This document shows, one piece after another, positions 31,655-42,764 of a stretch of 64,000 nucleotides of DNA. Position numbers and translations under genes: made by a program. How positions within the stretch are numbered: the stretch's first letter is position 1; each line of letters starts with the position of its first letter. The DNA is from Margaritifera margaritifera (Eukaryota > Mollusca > Bivalvia > Unionida > Margaritiferidae). Location: NCBI GenBank assembly GCA_029931535.1, contig JAQPZY010001621.1, positions 2,208,001-2,272,000 on the forward strand, in the 5' to 3' direction. A model generated the notes under the pieces. It was not told where the DNA came from and ran no database searches. It saw only the letters and a program-made list of their open reading frames with translations.

Positions 31655-32988
31655 AAATAGGTATTGCATGAGTATGAGCACTTGTTTCCTGATGTTCCTA
31701 CACGAACAAATAAAATCTATCATGACGTTGACATCGTAGATTCTACACCTGTGAAACAGCATCCTTACAGGAAAAATGCTCTAAAACAGGAATATTTGAA
31801 AAAGGAAATTCAATATTTACTGGAGAATGATTTTATAGAACCAAGTAAAAGTAACTGGAGTTCACCATGTATTCTTGTGCTTAAGCCAGATAATACATTC
31901 CGCATGTGTAAAGACTTTAAAAAAAAGTCAACAGTGTCACCAAAACAGATTCATTTCCAATGCCAAGAATGGATGATTGCATTGATAAAATTGGAAATGG
32001 GAAATATGTCACCAAGTTTGACCTTTCAAAATGATTCTGGCAAATTCCACTCACGGAAAGGGCAAAAGAAATTTCAGCATTTGTAACTCCAGATGGGCTT
32101 TATCAATATAAAGTGAAGCCTATTGGTATGAAAAATTCTCCGGCAACATTACAGCGTCTTATGAACATGATACCATCTGGTCCTGATAACTGTAGCGCGT
32201 ACATAAATAACGTCATCATCTACAGCGACACTTGTGAAAATCACTTGGAAACCATTCGGAAGTTTTTCGATCGACTCAGTGATGATTTAAGCAAAAGTGA
32301 GTTTTGCCATGCTTGTGTCACATTTTTAGGATATATTGTGCGACAAGGTCAAGTTAAACTTGTGGAAGCTAAGGTCAAGGCTATCTCTGAGTTCCCTGTG
32401 CCTGTTTGTAAAAAGCAACTGGTGCAATTTTTAGGTATGGCTGGATATTATCGGAAATTTTGTTCAAATTTTTCCATAATTGCCGAACCTTTGACAAATT
32501 TGTTGAGTAAGCATTCCAAGTTTCATTGGTCTGACCAGTATCAGGAATCATTTCATAAATTGAAGGTCATGCTTAAGAATGCACCAGTTTTTTCTGCACC
32601 AAATGCCAGCCAATTATTTAAAATGACTGTTGATGCAAGTGATGTAGGGGTTGGTGGAGGATTGATTCAAGAAGACAAAATGGTGTGGATCATCCAGTGT
32701 GCTATTTTTCTAAAAAAACTAAACAAGCACCAGAAAAATTATTGCACAATTGAGAAGGAATGTTTGGCTTTTATATTTGCTTTACAACATTTTGAAGTGT
32801 ATGTTACCTCAGATCTTTCTCCGGTTATTGTATACAGTGATCACAATCCCCTTACTTTCATCACCATAATGAAAGATAAAAATCAGAGATTGTCGAGATG
32901 GAGTTTAATACTGCAGGAATATAACACTGACATTCGACACATCATGGAAAAAGACAACATAATAGCAGATGCACTCTCACGTGTATAG
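31655..32988 (+). pseudogene. pol: Gypsy pol: reverse transcriptase and RNase H
   Basis: The first frame (31664-32086) has H-L-F-P-D-V-P, Q-H-P-Y-R, N-W-S-S-P-C-I-L-V and F-R-M-C-K-D-F. After a frame change the second (32113-32988) has G-M-K-N-S-P-A-T-L-Q-R-L. Next is Y-I-N-N-V-I-I-Y-S at about 32200, where the normal Y-x-D-D box has both Asp residues as Asn. F-L-G-Y-I-V, A-G-Y-Y-R-K-F and RNase H blocks (T-V-D-A-S-D-V-G-V-G, Y-S-D-H-N-P-L-T-F, I-A-D-A-L-S-R-V) follow. It ends at TAG 32986-32988. The RT is of Ty3/gypsy type and would be inactive as written. Confidence 0.92.
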
Positions 32989-33113
32989 AAGTACTATATT
33001 GCTTCATTTTGTGTAATTAAGCTGAGTGTCATTTATAAGACATTTTCCTATGTAATTTTGATTATGCATATTCATAAGAAAGCTTTATTGCATATATGTT
33101 TATTTTTCTTTAT

Positions 33114-33510
33114 GAGTGGAGGTGTTATGAATATTGAATTTATAATATATGTCCACGATTGCAAGTTGTACTTTAGTAAGATTATGGTAATTTTATAAAC
33201 AACATGTTTACATAGCATTTGCGTTCAAGGCCGGTTTTGTTTGCAGCTGGACTGTTATTTCCATGTCTTCTTGTGGCAAAAGTCAGTACACAAAGTAATT
33301 TTCCATAAAAACTATTAATATTATGGTGTGAGAATTGTCAGGTACACCTATGTATATATAATTTCACATAATATATATGGGCTTAGTAAAACAAGAGATC
33401 AATTGATACCAAGAGCAGAGGTGCATGCCACAATTATAAAGAATTTCACACATGAATATGTAGAAATTGTGAAATTGTTGAAAATCATATTCGTTGCGAG
33501 CCCCTCAACA
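33114..33510 (+). mobile_element. Polypurine tract and putative 3' LTR of the gypsy element
   Basis: AGTGGAGG at 33114-33121 is a good polypurine tract, 125 bp after the end of RNase H. An LTR would start at TGTTATGAATATTG (33123). A matching end, CCCCTCAACA, occurs at 33501-33510, giving about 388 bp with TGTT...AACA ends. No 5' LTR remains to confirm the limits, so the right end is a guess. Confidence 0.5.
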
Positions 33511-33754
33511 GTAAAATGTGAATGAGGGTTTAGTCTCATGAACAAAATAAAAAGTATAAAGTTGAGAGAAACTGTTTAAAGCAAGACAGACTTCAAAATA
33601 CTTATGAACATCAACTCTTCCAAATAGGACATTAATAGAGTAATAAACTATTATGGTACTGAATACTAGTTTTACATCACAAACTGGAAACAAAAACCAC
33701 TACTTTTAATGAAATCAAATCAAAATTGTAGAAAACAAGGTCACATATTTTTTT
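33511..33754. other. No gene recognised
   Basis: AT-rich flank between the putative 3' LTR and the dispersed repeat. Confidence 0.4.
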
Positions 33755-34290
33755 TAGCTCAACTGGTCATATACCAGAAGAGCTTATGAGAATTGTGTGT
33801 CGTCCGTCGTCCGAGGTCCGTCCGTCCATCCGTTAGTACAAGTTTCTTATCGCTACTCCTCCTAAACTTCTTAGAGGATTGTAGCTGCTCCTAAATTAAC
33901 ATGGATGGTAATATCAACATGGAGTTTTCAATAAAAGACTTCTTATCATGTCTAGTTGATCCTAAATGAAAATGGTGCCTATCTGACATTCAATATGGCT
34001 ACAACAGTAGCCATCTTAAAACTCTTTTCACTACTCCATCTGAATGGATGGTCATATCAACATGGGGTTTTCACTAAAATACTTCTTATGATGTCTAGTT
34101 GGTCCTAAATGAAAATGGTGCAGATCTGACGTCTATTATGGCCGCCACAACTGCCATCTTGAAAATCTTGTTATTGCTACTCCTGAACAGAAAGTCTTAT
34201 TCACATTGAGTTTCCACCAGAAGACTTCTTAGGATGTCTAGTTGGTCCTAAATGCAAATGGTGCCGATCTGATATCCAGTTTGCGTCTGG
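33755..34290 (+). repeat. Dispersed ~141-bp-unit repeat family, copy 1, with head hairpin
   Basis: The copy opens with a hairpin: AGCTC and CTGGT are matched by ACCAG and GAGCT, with small AA bulges. A CGTCCGT-rich stretch follows, then units with GATGTCTAGTTGGTCCTAAA at 141-145 bp spacing (about 33945, 34088, 34229). Unit landmarks include AAATGAAAATGGTGC and GCCATCTTGAAAATCTTGTT. Five copies occur in this window. It is non-coding; the class is unknown. Confidence 0.8.
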
Positions 34291-34537
34291 ACACCTTGCA
34301 ATGACTTCCAGGTCTTTCCAGTTGTCACTGCCAAATGCAGTGAATGTTTATCAACAATTATATAATTCTGCATTATTCGTTGTGTAGGCCAACACGACCT
34401 TTTTCGCTTGGCCAAGTTTTGGCACTAACCTGATACCCTATACCATTTTGTATCATCCATATATTGAAATCAGTACATTGGGTCAGGTTTCAATTATAGT
34501 TCGGAATGCGTGCTGTTCTGATAACCAGTACCATTAT

Positions 34538-34790
34538 TAGCTCTACTGGTCACAGACCAGAAGAACTTAGGGGATGGCGTCATGTTCATCGGCTGTCGTC
34601 CGTCCATCCATTAGCACAATTTTGTTATCACAACTGCTCCTAAACAACTTTATATGAAACTTTGCACACACACACACACACACACACGCACACACACGTG
34701 GTCATATCAACAAATGGTCATATCAACATGAGGTTTTCACTAAAGATTTCTTATGATACCTAGTTCGTCCTAAATGCAGGGTTTTCCATA
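34538..34790 (+). repeat. Dispersed 141-bp-unit repeat, copy 2 (short)
   Basis: The copy starts with the same hairpin head (TAGCTCTACTGGTC/GACCAGAAGAACT) and CGTCCGTCC stretch, contains a (CA)n run at about 34669-34696, and keeps one partial 141-bp unit. Confidence 0.75.
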
Positions 34791-34799
34791 CGGTTTTGA

Positions 34800-35237
34800 A
34801 AGTTGCAGTCCAGGAGTCCCAATAACGATACTTTTTTCCTTGCAATAATTCTGAACATTATGTGTTTATTGTTGTGTAGGAATATATATGTCATCAGATT
34901 GTTACTGCTCATTCATTGTGAAATGTTTTGTATTGTAGTAAAAGAATGAAAAACTAAGGAAGTTGAGAACTAAGATAATTGTGATTGTTTGTGATGTTAC
35001 AACTATAACAATTCTCAATGGCGTTACCTTGCCATTGTTTAATTATGTGTGTAGCTAGAATGAATCAAGAAAGCGATTCCACTTTCTTTTCTATAATAAT
35101 TTAGCTAGCTTAATTCCATTTAAAATCAATAAATTTGCTGACACACTGGAAGAAGAAACAAATGACCATATTCCATTCACTTTTTTTCATTTCATCTTTA
35201 AACAACAAAGTATACTACATTCACTTTTTACAAATAG
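34800..35237. other. No gene recognised
   Basis: AT-rich sequence between two copies of the dispersed repeat. Confidence 0.4.
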
Positions 35238-35240
35238 AAA

Positions 35241-35298
<58 letters not shown>

Positions 35299-35334
35299 GA
35301 GAGAGAGATCTTATCAACCAAGGAAAATCATTCA

Positions 35335-35410
<76 letters not shown>

Positions 35411-35413
35411 TTT
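35238..35413. repeat. 176-bp inverted repeat built of (TA)n-(GA)n ... (TC)n-(TA)n
   Basis: The left arm runs AAAGCCATATATA..., then GAGAGAGAGA. A 40-bp spacer follows, then (TC)n and ...TATATATGGCTTT. The two halves are inverse complements end to end, so the whole could form a long hairpin or cruciform. It abuts dispersed-repeat copy 3. Confidence 0.9.
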
Positions 35414-36085
35414 TTTATCGCTACTCCTCCTATACTACTTGGAGGATTGCCACAAAAATTTACATATGCATTCATCCCATGGTCTAGCTGGTCATAGATG
35501 AAAACGGTGCTACTCGGACATTAAATATGGCCACCATAGCAGTTTTGACTTAAAGACTTTTTATGATGTCTAGTTGGTCCTAAATGAAAATGGTCCTGAG
35601 TTCCACTGCATCCATCTTTAAAATCTTGTTATCTCTACTTCTCCTGAACGGAAAGTCATATCGTAATGGGATTTTCACCAGAGACTTCTCATGATGTTGG
35701 TCCTAAATGAAAATGGTGCCACTTGGACATCCAGTAAGGCCGACACAGTGGCCATCTTGAAAATCTTTTTAAAGCTATTCCTCCTAGATGTTTGGTCATA
35801 TCGACATTTAGTTTTTACCCAAAGACTTCGTATGAAGTTTAGTTAGTCCTAATTGAAAATAGTGCTGATCAGACATCCAGTATAGCCACCACGACAGCCA
35901 TCTTGAAATCTTGTTATCGCTGCTCCTCCTGAATGGATTGTCATATTCACATGGGATTTTCACCAAAACACTTATAATGATGTCTGCTTGGTCCTCAATG
36001 AAAATGGTGCCAATCGTGCATCTAATATAACTGCCACAGCAGCTACTTTGAAACTCTTCTTTTTGCTCTGAAATATCTAAGATGG
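35414..36085 (+). repeat. Dispersed 141-bp-unit repeat, copy 3
   Basis: Units occur at about 35561, 35697, 35829 and 35976 with the landmarks described for copy 1. The head hairpin is missing; the copy starts directly after the TA/GA inverted repeat with TTTTTTATCGCTACTCCTCC. Confidence 0.8.
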
Positions 36086-36189
36086 TATAAAACACTCAGC
36101 GGTTAAAAAGAAAGGTCTAGGTCTTGTCTTGAATTCCTGGAAATTATATTCGGCCAGCAGAGTGTCAGTCCCGTAGGGAACTTTTGTTA

Positions 36190-36266
36190 CATATATTTAG
36201 AGAGGGGGGGGGGGGATGGGGGGATGGAGAGATCGATCTGTTAAACCAAGTCTAAAGGACCATTTA

Positions 36267-36303
<37 letters not shown>
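36190..36303. repeat. G-run and (TG)n microsatellites
   Basis: A G-rich run at about 36205-36222 and an uninterrupted (TG)n at 36268-36304. Confidence 0.95.
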
Positions 36304-36307
<4 letters not shown>

Positions 36308-36309
36308 GA

Positions 36310-36985
36310 TCTTTAAAAACAAAAAAGATCATACTTAAAATTGTATATAAGATAATATCTGATATCTTATAAAGTATAAGAGAAAATAGGACTTATTACG
36401 GATTCCTGGTTTTTCGTTTTGGCCAGTAGAGCATCAGTCTCTTCAAGTGACTCTTGTTTACTTGATGCATGGAAAAACACTGGCCATTTCTGCCACAAGA
36501 CATTCATTGCACCAGATTTACTGATCGAGGATTAGCGGATCAGTGTTAATTTTGAGCCTTGCTCTTAGGCAGATGGGGAAATATTATAAATATATTAAAG
36601 TATTTGTACTGTTTGATATCGTGCCTTGAACACAAGTTCGCTCCATTTTACTTCAGCCTTGCCCACAATAACCAGTAGTACAATATAAACAATACTATGT
36701 TTCCACTGATATTTCAACATAGTCTTCTGATTGGAAATGAAAGAAGGTGATCTCTAGACATTTTCAGAAAGATTAGATCTTTAAATTTTCTCTGACATTT
36801 TTAAAAAAAAAGTGGCATGAAATACAAACACTGTCTTGATAGTAGCCACTAGTGTGTAAGTTTCTTTTGTTATCAATTAATAACGTCCCCTCACAAATTT
36901 TCAATGTCACTTCAAACACTGCTCAGAGGGACACTATGTTCCTTAAACATTCTTACTTTAGCACAGCACCGAGTACAAAATATGA
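36310..36985. other. No gene recognised
   Basis: AT-rich unique sequence with short A runs. No family match. Confidence 0.4.
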
Positions 36986-36987
36986 TC

Positions 36988-37044
<57 letters not shown>

Positions 37045-37127
37045 AACTACTACTACTACTATTAATATTATTATTATTATTATTATTACTATTATTATTA
37101 TTATTATTACTACTACTATTATTATTA

Positions 37128-37190
<63 letters not shown>

Positions 37191-37192
37191 TT
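36988..37192. repeat. (TTA)n trinucleotide repeat
   Basis: About 200 bp of ATT/TTA repeats with a few ACT interruptions. The plus-strand frame of Leu and Ile across it is an artefact. Confidence 0.97.
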
Positions 37193-37199
37193 GATTATT

Positions 37200-39100
37200 A
37201 TTTCTAACGAGTATGATATAATTGACTGGGTGACATAGAAAGAAGAATCTGAGTCATCACGAGCTTTTTTTAATTTTTTTAATTATTTTTATTTTTTATC
37301 TTGTGTAATGTTGGGTATATTTAGGACATTTCACAAACATATATTTAACACGTTAGCTTAGATCATTTCAGCTCTTTCCATTATTTAAAATTCTAAGAAA
37401 ATAATTCATATTATTAAAACATGCAGGCTTTGCATCCATAGTTGCTGTTGTACATTGACCTGTATCTGTAGATTTTTAAACACAGTGTAAGTATTTGTAG
37501 TTAAGAAACATAATAAATTAGCATTAAATTTAAAAGACCTTGCATGGAATAATAGTCTTCTTAAAATTGTATTTAAAAAAGAGGTATAATACTTAGTTGT
37601 CATATTATGTAGGTAGCCTGCTTTTTGTATTTACTTTCTCTATATTTATTTAAGTATCATGGCAAGCAGTAACTTTAATCCAGTAACACCAAAACTACTG
37701 GTTGTTTGACTGGACTTTGACTTTGAGTTACTTGATTGCCTGATTAAAATCCTTAGTTATCATCACCTAACGGCCACAAATGTATTTTTCTACCTCTTTT
37801 GTAAATGAAAGCTTTATTGATGTGTAAGAATTCCGAAAGGGTATTTCCTACTATTTTAACTCATAAATCCTTGCCTCAATTAAATTTCTGACAATTATTT
37901 AATGAAATTTAATTCATTTTCCAACATTCTGAAAATAAAGTTTATTTCTTAATAACTTTGCATATTAATTGCCCATTCACAGGCCATTCAGAATGCTGTT
38001 TTTGTTGCAAAGCTGAAATGTGGCTAGCTTCATATCTCTTGATCAACATTTATATCAATGTAAATTTAATGAGGTTTAATTTGTAACAATAATAAAAGAA
38101 ATTCATATATTATTTACATTTACGACTAATACATGTAATCAATGACATTTCTTTGAAACAGATTACAAGATTCCATTATTTGTGATGCTTGTTAGTGTTC
38201 AAATTTTTAGTTCAGCTCAGACAAGTTTCTTGCATTATTATTAGTCATAGTGTCACTTTAAGACATGGTATACTTGGTCGAATTGAACATTAAATTTCTC
38301 AAATTTTGTCCTCGAATTGAGATTTCAGTATGTAAAATTCTTGGAAAAGGGCATTAATCCGAGAAACAAAATAAAGGCAAGGTGAAAATTAGGAGCATCA
38401 CAAAGGGCAGAATGCCATACCCCTCTGTACCTGCTTAGCTGGGACAATGATCGTGCTTACACTACTTTTAACAAAATTTTGTTCAGTAATAAAGATATTT
38501 TTGAGGATGAAGAAAGTTGTGAATTTGTGCATTAGGTTGAGGAGGTGGGGTCTTTTTCGTGCATAAAGAGTTGAAGAATTCCTCCAGTTTGATTGAATCT
38601 TTAAATTTCTACCAGAGGACCAATAAAGACTCATTTTAGGTGAATTGGGGTTACTTAGTCTGAATTATTTGTATTTTCATTATCTGCTAAATTGTCAATT
38701 AAAAATTGACTGCTGCTGACAAATTAGTAAGATATATATTTTAAAATCTCATTTTCACACAGGAAATTTTGAATGAACAATTAAACTAGTGCCTGGTCAG
38801 TAGCAAAATGACATCATTTGCTGAAGCTGTAGAACATTTCACAGTCATGCTTAGACAATAAGATGTTAGGAAAATATTGGGTACAGAGGTTCATTAGGTG
38901 TCTGATGGGGTAAATTCAGTACATGGTTTGTTGATGCCCGGTAACTTCTCTACTGACCCACTAATTATTCTGTACCCTATTACTAACAAACCAGTTGACA
39001 CAATGTGACTCAAAATACTTATTCACTGGATTTTAAATTTGCTTTTACTTCCCTCTTATTGTTTCACATGTCCTGATAGATTATTTAATAAAAACGATTA
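37200..39100. other. No gene established
   Basis: Mostly AT-rich. Around 38395-38500 several frames are open for 30-70 codons, one of which gives S-W-D-N-D-R-A-Y-T-T-F-N-K, but no splice pattern or family supports a gene. Confidence 0.35.
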
Positions 39101-39109
39101 ATATTACAG

Positions 39110-39190
39110 CAGCAATATCGGGCACAGATGGTACAGCTAAAAATTGTCTTTCCGGAATTTACAGAGCTTTTTGTAGATGTTTTAAGCTGG
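39110..39190 (+). CDS. Candidate host exon (27 codons)
   Basis: An 81-bp open segment lies between ATTACAG (acceptor) and TGG|GTGACT (donor). It begins Q-Q-Y-R-A-Q-M-V-Q-L-K and continues F-P-E-F-T-E-L-F-V-D-V-L. The helix pattern with F-P-x-F resembles the start of a CUE/UBA-like domain, but this is weak. Its length is a multiple of three. The gene is not identified. Confidence 0.3.
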
Positions 39191-39486
39191 GTGACTTTCA
39201 TTCTCTTAACCTGTTTATTAGCTGTGATATAACACTACTCTTATTGTTTTTTTTTATATTTCATTTAAAATATGTTGTATTTACATATTTGTCTTTCTTT
39301 CAAAAGAAGCAAGTTTTATATAAAAACTAATACAGTTTTCCAGATTGTCTATGCAAGAAGCACATTGTACAGATTACTGAATGTCTATTTCTATTTTTCA
39401 GTCACATTAGTGAAAATGTATACTGCTTTTCATTATTTTTACAATCAATTACAATCATTGCTCCTTAATAGCAGGTGTTGATCAAA

Positions 39487-39935
39487 GAAAAGCTGATGCA
39501 GTCCCATCCATAGCAATGTCAGATGAAGAAAAGCTGATGCAGTCACATCCATAGCAATGTCAGATGAAGAAAAGCTGATGCAGTCCCATCCATAGCAATG
39601 TCAGATGAAGAAAAGCTGATGCAGTCCCATCCATAGCAATGTCAGATAAAGAAAAGCTGATGCAGTCCCATCCATAGCAATGTCAGATGAAGAAAAGCTG
39701 ATGCAGTCCCATCCATAGCAATGTCAGATGAAGAAAAGCTGATGCAGTCTCATCCATAGCAATGTCAGATGAAGGAAAGCTGATGCAGTCACATCCATAG
39801 CAATGTCAGATGAAGAAAAGCTGATGCAGTCCCATCCATAGCAATGTCAGATAAAGAAAAGCTGATGCAGTCCCATCCATAGCAATGTCAGATGAAGAAA
39901 AGCTGATGCAGTCCCATCCATAGCAATGTCAGATA
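39487..39935 (+). repeat. 41-bp tandem repeat, about 11 copies
   Basis: The unit starts AAAGCTGATGCAGTCCCATC and includes CATAGCAATGTCAGATGAAG. Copies are nearly identical. Confidence 0.97.
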
Positions 39936-40312
39936 AGTATTATAATAAACATTTTAATACTTTTCTTCATCAATATCTCGAATGTTTATTTTGGAAGGGA
40001 TTGATCCTTTTCAGAATTTTACAAATACTTACTTTCTCAAAATGAAGGGAATAAATAAAGAAAGCTTTACATTTTAATTTTTAGAAATTCTGTCATCTAC
40101 ATGTACCTCCCCTAAGTGATCTCCCCAGACATTTTTTATAGCAGCAGAATAATCGCGCGTTAGCGTCATAAAATATTTTTGGAAACAAATGGGCGTAATC
40201 ATGATAAAAGTGAACAAATATCAATGAATTATAAAGGTACATATATTTACATATTATTCTTTACTTCCCTAAGTTATGACATGATTTAATGTCATACTCA
40301 TTTGTCTTTAAA

Positions 40313-40506
40313 TTAAATAAAAGATATCCTGCGTTTCTTCACTTCCACATACATTTTTATTGCCACATTAAAATTAAAATCTTTGAGGCAAAGTCCTTCT
40401 GTACTAATTGTCATAAGGTAATTCAGCACCCTCTGCGTCAACTTGTTCCTTAACTCACTCTTGATTTTGTTCATCGTAGGTAATGACCTTTCATAGTCTG
40501 AAAAAA
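40313..40506 (-). pseudogene. hAT transposase C-terminal dimerisation domain fragment
   Basis: Reading leftward from 40506, the frame gives S-D-Y-E-R-S-L, M-N-K-I-K-S-E-L-R-N-K-L-T-Q and then L-N-Y-L-M-T-I-S, with K-K-R-R-I near the stop at 40313-40315. This is the hATC pattern (ERxFSxxxxIKxxLRNxL...LMxIS). The TTTTTTCAG just before could be a splice acceptor, so the fragment may be one exon. The DDE catalytic core expected upstream is not present between here and 41240. A possible N-terminal part of the same element is at 41244. Confidence 0.75.
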
Positions 40507-40509
40507 TGG

Positions 40510-41240
40510 AACATACAATTTACTAATGGATGTACAAAAAGATACAAAACTACCTGAATCCTAATTAAATGAATTATCAAGGACAAATTCTTCAAGAGTC
40601 ACGACAGTGATGTGTTTTCAAATAATCATGACAGAATAATTACGATAATACATATTCCTTTCCATTAAAAACAATATATCAATATGTTAGTCATTGTTTA
40701 ATTTATGAAATGAATCAAAGTCAGAGAGCAAAAACATTGTTCAAAAGTTAAAGTGTTTTATTGACCTGCTGTAGACACAGTAAGTACTAGGGCAGCTTGG
40801 GCGTGATTTGAGAAGTGGGTACAAATCCTCAAAGGAGGCAATTTTATTTTTTTCAATGTCTGTCTAAAGGATATGAGCTCCTTAATAATCTATCATGTAA
40901 TATATTCCAATTGCAAACCAGTTGTTTATTGTTGGAGAAATATTTCAAATATAAATGAAGGAATAATCCAACACTCTTTATTTACATGTTTTCAAAATAG
41001 GTTAAATTAGAAGATAAAAACTGTTTATTTTCTTTCTTGGATAGACAGAAAAGAGAAAAGAGAAATTAATAGGGTAGCAACCGCTTAAGTTACGGTTTAC
41101 TGATCAAACTATTTTTGTCTTGCTCAGAGCATACTATGGAAATACAAGAGCAACTCATATATACAATGCAACTTTCAATCCTCGTCACATTTCCCGAAAA
41201 GTAATAAGAACGACAACAATCACAACTACAACTGCTACTA
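40510..41240. other. No gene recognised
   Basis: AT-rich sequence between two hAT-like fragments. No DDE core motif could be read on the minus strand, so the middle of the transposase is either deleted or lies in unreadable decay. Confidence 0.4.
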
Positions 41241-41243
41241 CTA

Positions 41244-41540
41244 TTAGATTGTAATAGTGCCTGAGGAATTGCACCGCCCCCCACGCACCATCTCAGCTGT
41301 TGGTAACTTATGCAGATCTGAACCAAACTTTAGCAATATGGAAAACTTACCATCCGATCCAGCAATTTCCACCCAAGGATATGAAGTCTTCCATTCAATG
41401 TTGAACCACATCCTTCGTTTCTTAAGCTCATTCTTGAGTGAAATCATGCTGTCTGAATCGAAATCACCACTGGTGACACCAGTCTCTGATCTTTGTAGCC
41501 AGGCCAACATGGGACTAGCCAGACGCTGGGTAATTTTCCT
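41244..41540 (-). pseudogene. Possible N-terminal exon of a hAT-related zinc-finger protein
   Basis: The open frame, entered from a poly-T run, contains W-L-Q-R-S-E-T-G, then K-K-R-R-M-W-F-N-I-E-W and Y-P-W-V-E-I. Such F-N-x-E-W...Y-P-W stretches precede the Cys-rich BED/TTF-type finger in hAT-derived proteins. The finger Cys residues are not visible where expected. It has the same strand and order as the hATC fragment 740 bp away, so both could be parts of one decayed element. Confidence 0.4.

Positions 41541-41543
<3 letters not shown>

Positions 41544-41571
<28 letters not shown>
41544..41571. repeat. Poly-T tract
   Basis: About 28 T residues; on the minus strand this is an A tail-like run at the head of the hAT-like frame. 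Confidence 0.9.
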
Positions 41572-41574
<3 letters not shown>

Positions 41575-41576
<2 letters not shown>

Positions 41577-42760
41577 GGTTTGTCCATTTTTCACAAGAAT
41601 TTACTTAACTTAAAATGTAATGTGTGTAACCTTTATAGCTGGTGGTGGAAGTGACTGACATATATATAACATACACTACCAGTAGATTGCATCATCGCTG
41701 TCCGATGACTATGTCGGTACAAAGACGAAACACGCATAAAAGGTCGCGCGCCGGCAGTCGGGCAAGCCAAGTACAAAAGATAATGGCCAAGTGAGTGAGT
41801 AATTATCATGGATTATCTCCATTACTTGCCCAAAAAGATGTAACAACAGGTGTCACTTGAGTAATAAGGCTTTGAATTAAGTAACAGGATGTTTTACCAG
41901 TTATAGCAAACATAAAGCGTAGCGGCACAAGCGCGTAGCGTAGCGGCGAGTTTTAAAGCGTCGCGGGCAGAAATGATAGCGTAGCGGAAACGCTAGGGTG
42001 AAAGACCCTGGGAAGAAGACTGCCCCTATCTTGCAATATTACCTCAAAATCTCAATTGTATCACTATTATTTTTTTTTTTTTTTATTTGTTAAAAAAATT
42101 ATTATTTGAATGTAATATCATAAGTTTATTTACATCCATATGTGCTACTTTTAATAGTGACACTGAAACTAAAAATAGTTATATACTATTATTAAAGATG
42201 AGTATAGTAAAAAAGTGTTTATATTTTTCTCTGACATGATGCTTTGTTTTTCCTCGTATGTTAATTTTCAGCTTGTGTGCTGTAATCAATGATTACACCG
42301 GTCTACAGCCAAAATATTTCCGCAATAAATGTTGTCAAACTTTACTCATTCTGGGTCACTGAGAACGAAAATGATGCTTAAAATTGTTGATTGGCTCTAG
42401 TTTTAAAGATATTATACTGGGTCAGTATATACGACCCTTGACTTGGGAATGGTGGACGATAAGTGAGTTATAAAGGGAAGGGATCTCAATTTAAACCAGA
42501 AATGACTAAAATAAGTCTTTGAACTCGATCTATGAATAAATCTATGGCTGGGTTTGGACTTGCTTTTTAGACAAAACAATGATATGAATTGCATCATGTT
42601 ATTCCTAGAAGTCTTGGATGATGCAATCATAACTTAGCTTACATCACTCTGCTGAAGAAATTGCCCTATATCAGCTCTACAAATCATACAGTGTCGTGCT
42701 TTCTTATTTGTCAGTGTTTGATTTTGCAAAGGGACACATTTCTGTTTAGCCAAAGTGAGC
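41575..42760. other. No gene recognised; GC-rich patch at 41910-42010
   Basis: The patch repeats GCGTAGCGG and close variants six or so times within 100 bp. Elsewhere AT-rich with T runs near 42070. No coding region is supported. Confidence 0.45.
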
Positions 42761-42764
42761 AGAG

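Noticed and set aside
36852..37238. Leu/Ile-rich 128-codon frame
   Set aside because: It is a direct translation of the (TTA)n tract.
39487..39935. Possible CRISPR-like array here and at 45565, 47636 and 53187
   Set aside because: Units are directly adjacent with no unique spacers; these are minisatellites in eukaryotic DNA.
41257..41613. 118-codon plus-strand frame
   Set aside because: It is the shadow of the hAT-like minus-strand frame and ends in a poly-Phe run from poly-T.
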